This document shows, piece by piece, positions 17,259 to 25,767 of a stretch of 64,000 nucleotides of DNA; within the stretch, counting starts at the first letter, position 1, and the number at the start of each line of letters is the position of its first letter. Origin of the DNA: Methanobacteriota archaeon (GTDB lineage Archaea > Thermoplasmatota > Poseidoniia > Poseidoniales > Thalassarchaeaceae); contig JABIKU010000034.1 of assembly GCA_018654845.1 (NCBI GenBank), forward strand, positions 42,817 to 106,816, in the 5' to 3' direction. Made by a program: the position numbers and the translations under genes. The notes beneath the pieces are model-generated. The model made no database searches. It worked only from the letters and a program-made list of their open reading frames with translations, and had not been told where the DNA came from.

Positions 17259-18389
17259 ATGAAAGACACGCCCCTCGACTATGCGTCTTCGGGGGTGGAC
17301 ATCGATGCAGAAGGAGCGGCGGTAGCGAGTTTAATCGGGGCATTGAGCCCATCTACCCGTAAACCCGGTGAATATGGTGCCCCTGTCCCATTACCTGGAG
17401 GATTTGGAGGAATTATCGAATTTGGAGATTCCTGTCTCGCTCTTGCTGCCGATGGTGTTGGATCGAAATTGATGCTCGCAAATCAACTTGGCCGATACGA
17501 AGGTGTTGGCATCGATTGTGTCGCGATGAACGTTAACGACTTACTTTGTGTCGGTGCAGAACCCCTCGCCTTCGTTGATTATGTTGCCGTGGTTAAAACC
17601 GACCCTGAAACCCATGCAATTCTCGGCGCATCTCTCGCTGAAGCTTGCCGACGCGCTCGTATCACTCTCGCTGGCGGTGAAACTGCGACGCTACCTGGAA
17701 TCGTAACTGAACTCGACATGTCAGGTACTGCTTTGGGATGGTTCCCGAAAGGTGAAGCCATCACAGGCGAAAACCTCGAAGCAGGAGATCTTCTGATTGG
17801 TTTACCGAGCAGTGGGATCCATTCTAACGGTTACACATTAGTCAGAGCAATTCTCGAAAGAACAGAATCTTCTCTAACTGAAGCGGCTCCATTTAATCCT
17901 ACACATGTATCTCGTGAAATTGAGCGGTTTGAAGGAAATAATAACAACTCTCGAGAAAGTTTAGGTGAAGTTTTACTGAATCCTACAAGAATTTATGTCG
18001 ACCCATTAATCGATTTAATCAAACAGTGTAGAGATGGTGATGGACCTTGCAATATCAGTGAAATAAAAGCGATGGCACACATCACCGGAGGGGGACTTTC
18101 AAACCTTCTTCGCCTGCACAATAGTTTGGGATGGCACATCGAAAACCCACTTCCAATTCCACCGGAATTTACTTGGTTAGCTGAGCAAGGATCTGTCGAT
18201 ATTCGCGAGATGCATCGTACCTTCAATATGGGTCTTGGAATGGTTCTCACGGTTTCGAAAAGTGCCGCTCAATCTGTCGAATCGTGGATATCTGAGCGAC
18301 TGCCTGGTAGTCAGATAATCGGTGTTGTCAACGATGAGGGAAATCGTGTGACTCACGTTAATTCAGAAGTGGTTTTCGAGCATTATTAG
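17259..18389 (+). CDS. purM: Phosphoribosylformylglycinamidine cyclo-ligase
   Basis: PurM closes the imidazole ring to make aminoimidazole ribotide, step five of purine synthesis. The protein opens with the typical DYASSGVDIDAEG, followed by LAADGVGSKLMLA, the GVGIDCVAMNVNDLLCVGAEPLAF block and AGGETATLPG. HITGGGLSNLLR and FNMGLGMVL occur near the end. Length (376 residues) is slightly above bacterial PurM (about 345), from an insertion around residues 210-240. I prefer ATG 17259 over the GTG at 17241 because the family motif starts there; no clear ribosome-binding site is visible, so the message may be leaderless. It stands alone among unrelated genes. Confidence 0.95.
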   Translation: MKDTPLDYASSGVDIDAEGAAVASLIGALSPSTRKPGEYGAPVPLPGGFGGIIEFGDSCLALAADGVGSKLMLANQLGRYEGVGIDCVAMNVNDLLCVGAEPLAFVDYVAVVKTDPETHAILGASLAEACRRARITLAGGETATLPGIVTELDMSGTALGWFPKGEAITGENLEAGDLLIGLPSSGIHSNGYTLVRAILERTESSLTEAAPFNPTHVSREIERFEGNNNNSRESLGEVLLNPTRIYVDPLIDLIKQCRDGDGPCNISEIKAMAHITGGGLSNLLRLHNSLGWHIENPLPIPPEFTWLAEQGSVDIREMHRTFNMGLGMVLTVSKSAAQSVESWISERLPGSQIIGVVNDEGNRVTHVNSEVVFEHY

Positions 18390-18437
18390 TCGGGCTTAGG
18401 TAGTCAATACCTTGTGTGATGGGTCTGTCGGAAGCCT

Positions 18438-19760
18438 ATGGAGAAACTCGTTGGCTGGCCAGGTGAACTTCATCGAGAGGGGCGGACATTATTCCGAATT
18501 TCGGATGGAATTTCTCAGAAAGGTGTTGGTCCGGCAACGAAGGATTCAACCGCTGTCTTCTACAATCCGGCCATGGCGGGTTCACGAACCCGCAGCGTGA
18601 TTTTGATGCGAACAGTCATCGAGTCCGGCTATCTTGGTAAGAAGGATATTTACGCAATCGATGGATTGTCTGCTAGCGGATTACGGGCACGTCGCTGGTT
18701 GAACGAATTACCGGAAAAAATTGCGGCTCGGCTCGATGTTACAATTTGTGATATGGATGAAAAATCACTTGAGTGGGCAATGGCGACACATGAGGAATTT
18801 CCTCCAAATAATATTAGTGCTTTGAGGAAGAGAGTGGGTGATTTACGCACAGCTGTACTCGACCATGGCCGACATTGGGTCGATATCGATCCATTTGGCT
18901 CACCGATGCCGTTTCTCGATACCGCAATTCAATCATTAGCTCGCAGGGCAGTTATCGAAGTTAGTGCAACCGATACTGCAGCATTGACCGGATCTTCAAA
19001 ATCTGCATTACTTCGTCGTTATGGCGCTCGAGTTTTGACAGATGGTTTATGCCATGATTCAGGAATGCGTGTGATGCTTGCCAATATTGCTCGAATCGCA
19101 GCCAGCCATGACCGTTGTATTGAACCGATTCTTTCAATTTGGGATTCTCATCACCTTAGAGTCTCAGTTAAAGTTACGAAATCAATCAAAGGTGCAAATC
19201 GATTCGAAGAAAACATCGGTTGGAGAATCGCAAAACCTGTTGAATCAGAAGTAATGGTTTCAATCGAAAATGGACTTCATCCAAAATCTAATCTAGACAT
19301 CTTGCCAATGCATTGTTTCGTCCCTTTGAGTCAACCCGTGGAGAGTGGAGACAAACGGATTTCAGGGCCGATGTGGATTGGTCCAACCGGGGCGGGCGAA
19401 GTCATGGAGAAAATTACTGAACAAGCAGCATTGGCACTGTCCGCTCCAATTTTTCAAAAAGATGATCCATTAAAATGGAGTGAAAAAGAAATTGAACTAG
19501 AACGGCGAAGAATTTCAAGGAATGTACGTTATATTTCAAGCGAAGCCACTGCGATTCATTCCCCGCATTTTATCCTCACCGATGACCTCGCAAGTTGGTT
19601 GAAAATAGGTTCACCTCCCAGTCCGAATATTATGGTAACATTACTCGAAGAAAGAGGTTACTGTGCCGCTAGAGCTCACTATGCAAAACCTGCATTTCGC
19701 ACCGATGCACCGTGGCAAATTATTGTTGAAGTTGCAAATTCAATTCAGCCAGAAAGTTGA
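18438..19760 (+). CDS. trm1: tRNA (guanine(26)-N2)-dimethyltransferase
   Basis: Trm1 methylates G26 of tRNAs with AdoMet, in the cytoplasm. The 440-residue chain shows VFYNPAMAGSRTRSV, the AdoMet pocket IDGLSASGLRARRW, the catalytic-site motif WVDIDPFGSP, and EVSATDTAALTG, all Trm1 hallmarks. The C-terminal third is the Trm1-specific domain. Starts 48 bases after purM on the same strand. Length is within the archaeal range (about 380-450). Both tRNA-Arg genes in this window carry U rather than G at position 26, so they would not be substrates. Confidence 0.95.
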   Translation: MEKLVGWPGELHREGRTLFRISDGISQKGVGPATKDSTAVFYNPAMAGSRTRSVILMRTVIESGYLGKKDIYAIDGLSASGLRARRWLNELPEKIAARLDVTICDMDEKSLEWAMATHEEFPPNNISALRKRVGDLRTAVLDHGRHWVDIDPFGSPMPFLDTAIQSLARRAVIEVSATDTAALTGSSKSALLRRYGARVLTDGLCHDSGMRVMLANIARIAASHDRCIEPILSIWDSHHLRVSVKVTKSIKGANRFEENIGWRIAKPVESEVMVSIENGLHPKSNLDILPMHCFVPLSQPVESGDKRISGPMWIGPTGAGEVMEKITEQAALALSAPIFQKDDPLKWSEKEIELERRRISRNVRYISSEATAIHSPHFILTDDLASWLKIGSPPSPNIMVTLLEERGYCAARAHYAKPAFRTDAPWQIIVEVANSIQPES

Positions 19761-19761
19761 C

Positions 19762-20769
19762 TTAACCGCCGATATATGACATTTCGATTCGAGGTAATGC
19801 TACAGTCTCAGTAGAGCGGTTTTCACTATATCGGTCATCACGTCGCTGCCATATCGCAGCGATAGCTTCATTCAATTCATCCTCACTAGATTTACTCTGA
19901 ATCAGAGTACGGATATCGTGTCCACCGGTAGCGAAAAGGCAGGTTACCAATAGCCCATCTGCAGACAAGCGGATGCGTGAGCAATTTTCACAGAAAGGTT
20001 GAGTTACAGATGAAATAAATCCAATTTCACCAGAACCATCCGAATGAGCCAAACGAACTGCAACATCACTTGAACTCACTGATTCAAGCGGAACTAAATC
20101 AAATATTGAATTGAGATGAGAAAGTATCTTTTCTGAGGGGACAATCTGTCCCAATTGCCAACCATTTGTTCTTCCAACATCCATATATTCGATGAAACGA
20201 ACAATTACATCCGTTCCACGAAAGTGCGTGACGAGTTTTTCGATTTCAGATTCGTTAACACCGCGCTGGACAACACAATTGACTTTCACAGGAGACAAGC
20301 CAACCTCCTGTGCGGCATCGATTCCATCCAATACCTCCTCAACCGAAATTGTACTATCTGTCATCTCGGAATGAATTTTGGGATCTAATGCATCCAAACT
20401 TACAGTCACACGAGACAAACCGGCCTCACGTAAATCTTCAGCCTGATTCCGCAATAGAGAGCCGTTAGTGGTCAAAGCAACCTCGAGGTTTAGGGCAGAG
20501 AGGCGTCGAACCAAATCAGCTATACCTGGCCGTAATAGTGGTTCACCACCAGTAATTCGCACTTTTTCTAAACCGAGAGGCAAACAAGAGTGAACCACTT
20601 TTTCAATCTCTTCAAAGGATAATAAAGCACGGCGAGGAAGGAAGGTATGACTTTCACCAAACCTTTCCCTTGGCATGCAATAACGGCAACGAAAATTACA
20701 TCTATCCGTAACTGAAATGCGTAAATCTTTCAGAGGACGGTCAAATACATCGAGCACGGTCTGCGACAT
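19762..20769 (-). CDS. moaA: GTP 3',8-cyclase MoaA (molybdenum cofactor synthesis)
   Basis: A radical-AdoMet enzyme that starts molybdopterin synthesis from GTP. It carries the radical-SAM cluster motif CNFRCRYCMP at residues 23-32, the GGEPLLR motif, the C-terminal second-cluster cysteines (FCENCSRIRLSADG then LVTCLF) and the essential C-terminal Gly-Gly (ending MSYIGG). Length 335 is normal. Its end lies two bases from the trm1 stop, convergent. No other mo-cofactor genes are present here, so any molybdoenzyme it serves must be encoded elsewhere. Confidence 0.96.
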   Translation of the reverse strand: MSQTVLDVFDRPLKDLRISVTDRCNFRCRYCMPRERFGESHTFLPRRALLSFEEIEKVVHSCLPLGLEKVRITGGEPLLRPGIADLVRRLSALNLEVALTTNGSLLRNQAEDLREAGLSRVTVSLDALDPKIHSEMTDSTISVEEVLDGIDAAQEVGLSPVKVNCVVQRGVNESEIEKLVTHFRGTDVIVRFIEYMDVGRTNGWQLGQIVPSEKILSHLNSIFDLVPLESVSSSDVAVRLAHSDGSGEIGFISSVTQPFCENCSRIRLSADGLLVTCLFATGGHDIRTLIQSKSSEDELNEAIAAIWQRRDDRYSENRSTETVALPRIEMSYIGG

Positions 20770-20846
20770 AGCCTTGCCAATCGAATCAAGGCAATGAGTG
20801 TTCCTCGTAAAAAGACAGGTTGAAGAACGGCAGACTTCAGGCGAAG

Positions 20847-21419
20847 ATGAGAATCATGTTGAATATCACTGAGAAAGCTCGCGAGATGCTCGATCAATTC
20901 ATTTCTCAAGCAGATGGTGGAGAAGAACTCGTTATTCGAATTGAAATTATCGGCCGAGGTCCCAAAGGCTTCCAATACGATTTACAATTAATTGAAAAGA
21001 GTGATTCAAAAGATGGCGATTTACACACAAACTCTAGCGGTTTTGATGTGCTAATCGCGCAAAGAAGCGTTCAATACATCGAAGGAACGACTCTAGATTT
21101 CAAGGAGACACTTATGGGTGGTGGTTTCTCTTTCGAAAATCCCAACCCACTCTGGGTTGACGAATTATCCCTATCGGTAGCAGAAATTATCGAAGAGAAA
21201 GTGAATCCCGCTGTGGCTTCACATGGTGGACATGTCGATTTTATTGGCATCAATGATGGAAAGGCAATGATTGCCTTCGGTGGCGGATGTCAAGGGTGTG
21301 GTATGTCCGATGTGACACTGAAACAAGGAGTTGAAGTAATGATAATCGAGAATGTACCTGGGATTACCGCAGTTATCGATACGACCGACCACGCAGCTGG
21401 AACAAATCCATTCTACTAA
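20847..21419 (+). CDS. NfuA-like Fe-S cluster carrier (A-type-like plus NifU C-terminal domain)
   Basis: About 190 residues in two parts: an N-terminal A-type-scaffold-like domain (LNITEKAREMLDQF... RGPKGFQYDLQL) and a C-terminal NifU/Nfu domain with the cluster-binding GGGCQGCGMSDVTLKQGVE. The N-terminal domain lacks the three cysteines of true IscA, as in NfuA. It likely carries 4Fe-4S clusters to apo-proteins such as MoaA, encoded divergently next door. Start is uncertain: ATG 20847 or ATG 20856; the frame also opens at 20820. Convergent with, and adjoining, the PAC2 gene. Confidence 0.86.
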   Translation: MRIMLNITEKAREMLDQFISQADGGEELVIRIEIIGRGPKGFQYDLQLIEKSDSKDGDLHTNSSGFDVLIAQRSVQYIEGTTLDFKETLMGGGFSFENPNPLWVDELSLSVAEIIEEKVNPAVASHGGHVDFIGINDGKAMIAFGGGCQGCGMSDVTLKQGVEVMIIENVPGITAVIDTTDHAAGTNPFY

Positions 21420-22190
21420 TCAGTAGACCATGTGGACTTCATCGTCATCATCGTCGTTGCGTGGGGCTGGAAGAGCGGTTGATTGCGAGCGCTCGAAAGC
21501 TTCTCGTACGCGAGCTTCGATATTTCTTGCATCATCGAGTAATCCTTGAACGGGAATTTCCTTATCTAGAAGTTCAGATATCCCTTCGATGGCAATTAAT
21601 GCAGCACGCGCATCGGGATACATAGGATTGCATTCAGCGAGCAGAGCCGTCACATCGAGACCTCTACGCTCGCCTTCAGCGATAAGGTATCCCGAAATCC
21701 CTGATACAATGCCGTGTTGAATTCGTTGAATCCCGGCATCGTCAAGTTGATTTCTACCAATTTGTGAAGAAGAAACTCCCCATAGTTCGCTATCTTCTTT
21801 AATTCCAAGATCATTGCTAACAACACCATCGATGACAATTAATCGGTCGAAACCTCCCTTGGTGAACCATTCTAGGACGGTTTCGCCGAAATAGATATCA
21901 TTTTCAGACGGAAATTGTATTTCCGAAGTAAAAACTCCTATATCTTCGCCTTGGTAAACACGAACTGGGTGCTTTGGAACTGAATCATGGATTAAAGCAA
22001 TGGCCGGAAATTTAGGGTGTAATACTGTCCCCATCACACCTAATTTCAATGAACTGATAAGATGTGATGTGGCAATAACACCAACTGAGCCAACGGTAGA
22101 AAATCCACAAATTGCTGTTCCACCGAGACGATTTGGATCTGCTTCAGCATGCAGAACCAAAGGATAGGCACTGTTGTGGTCTGCTCCCAT
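21420..22190 (-). CDS. Proteasome assembly chaperone family (PAC2) protein, copy 1
   Basis: A 256-residue PAC2/DUF75 protein. Characteristic features are GGTAICGFSTVGSVGVIATSHLI near the start, VLHPKFPAIALIHDS, and a C-terminal helix rich in E and R. Archaeal homologues (PbaA/PbaB) assist or bind the 20S proteasome. The tail is acidic (run of aspartates) and ends HMVY, with Tyr as the last residue rather than penultimate, so it is not a canonical HbYX motif. A second PAC2 protein is encoded at 27.8 kb. Function here is by family only. Confidence 0.82.
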   Translation of the reverse strand: MGADHNSAYPLVLHAEADPNRLGGTAICGFSTVGSVGVIATSHLISSLKLGVMGTVLHPKFPAIALIHDSVPKHPVRVYQGEDIGVFTSEIQFPSENDIYFGETVLEWFTKGGFDRLIVIDGVVSNDLGIKEDSELWGVSSSQIGRNQLDDAGIQRIQHGIVSGISGYLIAEGERRGLDVTALLAECNPMYPDARAALIAIEGISELLDKEIPVQGLLDDARNIEARVREAFERSQSTALPAPRNDDDDDEVHMVY

Positions 22191-22303
22191 ATCAACCGCC
22201 TCTATGTGTAGATTTCTTGAATGCGACGGTTGAAAGTAATCGGACTAATTTGTTAAAGAACGAAGCGATAAATTAACAAAAGCAGACAATTCGGCATTAA
22301 TTC

Positions 22304-22855
22304 ATGAGTGAAGGCGGTCAATCAGGCGTGGGAAGAATCTACATTAGAGTAGGAAGTCAAGAAATAGATCTTTCTGGTTCAGCGAAAGAAGTGGATGATG
22401 CTTGGCTGAAAATCAAAGAGAAGGGATCATGGACAGCAAATTTATCTGTAATTCGGAAAGCCAGAGAAGAGGCTGTCGAAGCTGCTGCACAGCGAGCTAT
22501 TCAAAGCGGAATTCCAGAGCGTGGCTCTGCATTTCGTCGACTTTTGGATTCGTGTAATGTCGAAAAAACAGGTGATGTTATTTTGGCGGCAATTCACTAT
22601 TTACGGTTTGTAGAAAAAGAAACTAATACGCCCCCTCGTGAATTGAAAAATTTGATAGCTTTAGCAGGAAAATGGACTGCGGAGGAAGTAGAAAAATGGA
22701 ATTTTTCACTCTATATTAATCGTATGTTAGAAGGCGGCCCTAGAGGAAATAAGCAAGAACCATTACTCCAATATCCAACAGGGATGCCAAAGAAAAACCG
22801 CTATGTTGTACTTACTGACGCCGGCCGGAATCATATGGAAAGGGTCTCTTCTTGA
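22304..22855 (+). CDS. Uncharacterised protein, 183 residues
   Basis: No family recognised. A short beta-type N-terminus (GRIYIRVGSQEIDLSGSAKEVDDAW) resembles small ligand- or nucleic-acid-binding modules. It is followed by an alanine- and glutamate-rich helix (residues 50-66) and a predicted helical C-terminal part that includes VILAAIHYLR and KNLIALAGKWTAEEVEKW and ends KNRYVVLTDAGRNHM, which looks like a winged-helix wing. No signal peptide or membrane segment. Its stop overlaps the TTG start of the pentapeptide-repeat gene, so the two are cotranscribed and may work together. Could be a DNA-binding regulator; this is only suggested by the last 30 residues. Confidence 0.7.
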   Translation: MSEGGQSGVGRIYIRVGSQEIDLSGSAKEVDDAWLKIKEKGSWTANLSVIRKAREEAVEAAAQRAIQSGIPERGSAFRRLLDSCNVEKTGDVILAAIHYLRFVEKETNTPPRELKNLIALAGKWTAEEVEKWNFSLYINRMLEGGPRGNKQEPLLQYPTGMPKKNRYVVLTDAGRNHMERVSS

Positions 22856-23259
22856 GTAAAGAAAACAAGCAGGTAGAGCCTGAACGGAAAGATTGGTCGT
22901 TTACGTCTCACATCGGCGAAAATTTGCGAGATGTGAATCTCGCCGGTGCAGATTTGCGTAGAGCTGTTTTCGATGAAGCAGATTTAGAAGGTGCTGATCT
23001 ATCTGGCGCAGATTTGAGAAAAGCCTCATTTTTACGAGCGAATTTGATGAAATGTGCATTTGATGGGGCTGATATGCGAGGAGCTAGATTCCTGAAGGCG
23101 AGAATGAATATGTCTAATTTTCAAAATACTAAACTAGAAAATGCAGATTTACGAGGCATTCGAGGCCGATATGCAATATGGCGCGAAGCAAATTGGTGGG
23201 ATGCAAAAATGGATGATGATCTCGCAAAAGTATTAGCAAAAAAATGGCCAAGGCCCTAG
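22852..23259 (+). CDS. Pentapeptide-repeat protein
   Basis: A 135-residue protein. Residues about 25-110 form pentapeptide repeats of the A(D/N)LXX type (VNLAGADLRRAVFDEADLEG and onward), which fold as a right-handed beta-helix. The repeats are regular for about sixteen units, then end in a tryptophan-rich cap. Some pentapeptide proteins mimic DNA and bind gyrase, but most have unknown roles, and nothing here decides it. The start is TTG overlapping the previous stop by three bases, so expression depends on translational coupling. Convergent with the thioesterase gene, overlapping by four bases. Confidence 0.88.
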   Translation: MSKENKQVEPERKDWSFTSHIGENLRDVNLAGADLRRAVFDEADLEGADLSGADLRKASFLRANLMKCAFDGADMRGARFLKARMNMSNFQNTKLENADLRGIRGRYAIWREANWWDAKMDDDLAKVLAKKWPRP

Positions 23260-23672
23260 TTGGATTGCATCTTTGCCAATCCTTCACGCATCCATCCCGG
23301 AACGGGTATTTTCTTGTTCACTTGTCTCATATCGGTACATACAGTTACTTGATTTGCAGTCCAGCATAGAATCTTGTCTTGATTGCGGAATTCGTAGTGC
23401 CAAGTGACTGAAGTAGTTCCAATCTTTGCTACTTTGATAGAGCAATGAACTGTGTCGCCATAGGCTAGAGGATGTAAGAACTGAGCCTCGCTGTGAACAA
23501 GGGGGAATGCGATTTGATGTTCAGTCAATATCTCATTGTAATGCATGCCACAGGAGAACCCCCAGGATTCTTCGTAGAATCGATGCGCTAGATCCCAAAA
23601 TTCTGGATAGTAGACAATCTTTGCCAAATCTACCATCGGGAAGTCGATACGTCGGCTTGATACGAACACCAT
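23256..23672 (-). CDS. Hotdog-fold acyl-CoA thioesterase (4HBT/YbgC/FadM-like)
   Basis: A 138-residue hotdog protein. The N-terminal RRIDFPMVDLAKIVYYPEFWDLAHRF is the 4-hydroxybenzoyl-CoA thioesterase signature, with the catalytic Asp in the DLAKIVYYP stretch. A second conserved segment is FLHPLAYGDTVHCSIKVAKIG. Such enzymes hydrolyse short- or medium-chain acyl-CoAs in the cytoplasm. It is not near the acyl-CoA operon at 48-57 kb, but may act on the same pool. Confidence 0.86.
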   Translation of the reverse strand: MVFVSSRRIDFPMVDLAKIVYYPEFWDLAHRFYEESWGFSCGMHYNEILTEHQIAFPLVHSEAQFLHPLAYGDTVHCSIKVAKIGTTSVTWHYEFRNQDKILCWTANQVTVCTDMRQVNKKIPVPGWMREGLAKMQSN

Positions 23673-23740
23673 GATATTGCGTCTATGGGATTCCGCTTGA
23701 ACACTATGTTAACGCATCCAAGGGTTTCTGACGAGTAAAA

Positions 23741-23817
23741 TGGCGAATCTGCCGCGATTCGAACACGGGTTTCCAGCTCCGGAGGCTAGAGTGATATCCA
23801 GGCTACACTACAGATTC
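23741..23817 (-). tRNA. tRNA-Arg (anticodon CCG)
   Basis: Full cloverleaf on the minus strand: acceptor GAATCTG/CAGATTC, D arm GTG/CAC around AGCCTGGATAT, anticodon stem CTAGC/GCTGG with loop CTCCGGA (anticodon CCG), T arm CCGTG-TTCGAAT-CGCGG, discriminator G. CCA is encoded in the DNA (TGG at 23741-23743). It reads CGG codons. Its D arm and most of its T arm match the second tRNA-Arg gene 116 bases away. Confidence 0.95.
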
Positions 23818-23859
23818 AGTAACATCGCGACAAGTCAGCCCTAATTGAATCGGTCGAAA

Positions 23860-23910
23860 GACTAGCATCCATTTTCAGTTGCCAAAATGGCGACGTCTCA
23901 CCATCTAGTC
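23860..23910. other. Nested inverted repeat between the two tRNA-Arg genes
   Basis: An inner perfect pair CCATTTT (23869-23875) / AAAATGG (23884-23890) sits inside an outer pair GACTAG (23860-23865) / CTAGTC (23905-23910). It could be a processing structure in a dicistronic tRNA precursor or part of the promoter of the downstream tRNA. No function can be read directly. Confidence 0.35.
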
Positions 23911-23933
23911 TTGCTTTCACTAAAACCGCCAAA

Positions 23934-24010
23934 TGGCGGACCCACCGCGATTTGAACACGGGTTTGAGGCTCCGCAAGCCCCAGTGATATCCAGGCTACA
24001 CTATGGGTCC
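23934..24010 (-). tRNA. tRNA-Arg (anticodon GCG)
   Basis: Minus-strand cloverleaf: acceptor GGACCCA/TGGGTCC, D arm identical to the neighbouring tRNA-Arg, anticodon stem GGGGC/GCCTC with loop TTGCGGA (anticodon GCG), T arm CCGTG-TTCAAAT-CGCGG, discriminator G, and encoded CCA. It reads CGC and CGU. The shared D arm, variable region and T stem with the CCG isoacceptor point to an old tandem duplication. Confidence 0.95.
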
Positions 24011-24067
24011 AGTGAACCGTTCGACCGGCGACTCCTGTTTAATTTCGACGGTTTGAAGAATTACTCT

Positions 24068-24478
24068 TCACAGGCTCAGAGGCAAAACTGTTTTCCAACT
24101 CGGTTGCGCCAATTTCTTAGATTTTGGACCATCTCGAGTATTTTGAGTTTTGTGGGTGAGGACTCCGTGCATACCTTCAACATTGAATTTTATTCGTAAT
24201 TCAACCATTCTGTCTCGCTCTGCTGTTTGCATCATTTCCTCATCGAGTTCGAAAGATGTTGCTTTATTTTCAAGACCATTATTCTTGATGCATAGGACAT
24301 TGCCATCAATCTCTGCCCTAGGAGAAAAATCATAGTCTGTTGGATCATTCATCAATACCTTGACATCGGCGATTAAACGATCGCGAATCGAGACCTTGGT
24401 TATCTCCATCGACTTGACCATGATACCGCCACCGAGAACGACTTGAAAGGCCTTCGCACCAAAGCCGGCGCCACTCAA
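24068..24478 (-). CDS. Uncharacterised protein downstream of the PKD lipoprotein
   Basis: No family recognised. A 136-residue product that begins with TTG overlapping the stop of the PKD lipoprotein gene (TTGA), an arrangement typical of coupled real genes. Inside are an amphipathic section (MEITKVSIRDRLIADVKVLMND), a charged middle (LDEEMMQTAERDRMVELRIKF) and a basic C-terminus. No signal peptide or membrane segment. ATG at 24421 (MVKSMEITKV) is an alternative start. The overlap is the main evidence that it is expressed. Confidence 0.6.
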   Translation of the reverse strand: MSGAGFGAKAFQVVLGGGIMVKSMEITKVSIRDRLIADVKVLMNDPTDYDFSPRAEIDGNVLCIKNNGLENKATSFELDEEMMQTAERDRMVELRIKFNVEGMHGVLTHKTQNTRDGPKSKKLAQPSWKTVLPLSL

Positions 24479-25671
24479 ATTCCAATCTCACTTACTCTCG
24501 GAACAAGAATAATGTATTCGATAACCAATTTCCAATCATTACCACCATCTGGATCGACCCCATCTACTGGAAAATCCGGATCGCATTGGTCGGCTGTGAT
24601 TGTCCAAATCCAAGTGCCTTGACCAAAGCGCTGCCCTGCTTCATTCAACAAATTATTAGCCAGCCACTCGGACGAGTCCGCCTGAGTGGAATATCCGCCT
24701 TCTGGACGGTCGTTCAACTCACTTCGATTAATTGATGAGGTTGCATTTTCAGTGATATTATCGTGAGTTGTAGAAGAAAATGTATTCCATCCAGTCATCG
24801 GTACGCTCAGCGAGAGTGTGAAATTATCTTCGGGCCACATTATGGGTAGAATATCTCGAGCAAGCGTAAGGGTAGCATTGACTTGAATCATCCTTGCGCC
24901 AACCCCTGGTTCGTGTTCAAATTGGATGGATTCTCCTTGATTGAGATATCCTGAACGCTCGATTGTGATATGTTGTTCTTCCCAAACTATGTGGAAATTG
25001 CGAGTGATTACCTTCACCGTCCAAATCTCTGTCGAAACCCCTCCTTTGTCATCGATAACGGTTATCTTACCCGAGCGGTTGCCGGATTCAAATATCTCAA
25101 GGGAGATTATCGAACTGGTTGCATCGGCGTCGTTTTGGAAATCTCCGTCGCCATTTGAATCAGCTCCAATGTTAAAATCCCAGATGAATTCGAGTGAGCC
25201 GCCTTCTGGATCGAATGAATCAGTGGCGTCGAGCGTTGCAGATTCACCAGTTCGAACATAAGACGGCGCTTCGATGAAAATTGTTGGAGGAGAATTAACA
25301 AAAATCGTTATTGTTGCTCGGTCTTGTTCGCCTTTATCATTGACTACAATAACTTCTACTTCGTGATTTCCAGCAGTTAGGAAAATATGACTAACTATGC
25401 CAGTTTTTGTAGTCCGAGTATCACCATCATCGAAATCCCAGAGGAAATCCTCAATGATAGTGGGGTCTGGAGAAGAAGAACCTCGAGCATCGAAATTTAC
25501 AGTACCGCCAACATTTACTTCGATTAAGTCGGCTGAAATAACTGCTCGTGGACTCGTGGCCGATAAACCGGTACATCCGGCTACTGAGACGAGCATCAAC
25601 ATCGCGCCAATGCCGAGTGTCATCTTCCACGAGGTGCCCATCAATCCAGTTCTGCGTGATGTTGCCCTCAT
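24475..25671 (-). CDS. PKD-domain lipoprotein
   Basis: A 398-residue exported protein. A hydrophobic leader ending LVSVAGCTG is a lipobox, so Cys33 should be lipid-linked at the outer face of the membrane. Two PKD domains follow (about 42-130 and 131-225), each with the WDFDDGD or WDFNIGAD strand signature; the second contains an acidic DSNGDGDFQNDAD calcium-type loop. The rest is a beta-rich region of unknown family with pairs of aromatic residues (WNTFSSTTHD). Likely a surface adhesion or substrate-binding protein. No enzyme motif was found. Coupled to the small uncharacterised gene downstream. Confidence 0.85.
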   Translation of the reverse strand: MRATSRRTGLMGTSWKMTLGIGAMLMLVSVAGCTGLSATSPRAVISADLIEVNVGGTVNFDARGSSSPDPTIIEDFLWDFDDGDTRTTKTGIVSHIFLTAGNHEVEVIVVNDKGEQDRATITIFVNSPPTIFIEAPSYVRTGESATLDATDSFDPEGGSLEFIWDFNIGADSNGDGDFQNDADATSSIISLEIFESGNRSGKITVIDDKGGVSTEIWTVKVITRNFHIVWEEQHITIERSGYLNQGESIQFEHEPGVGARMIQVNATLTLARDILPIMWPEDNFTLSLSVPMTGWNTFSSTTHDNITENATSSINRSELNDRPEGGYSTQADSSEWLANNLLNEAGQRFGQGTWIWTITADQCDPDFPVDGVDPDGGNDWKLVIEYIILVPRVSEIGI

Positions 25672-25767
25672 AGCGATGTTGGATTATCACTGAATAGGGA
25701 TAGGGTTTTTTCGATATTGTAAGGGAACGGACAAGAAGTTCATGGACAATGCCCACGACGAACCTTC

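Noticed and set aside
18412..18600. 62-codon frame overlapping the start of trm1
   Set aside because: Lies almost wholly inside the well-supported trm1 gene in another frame.
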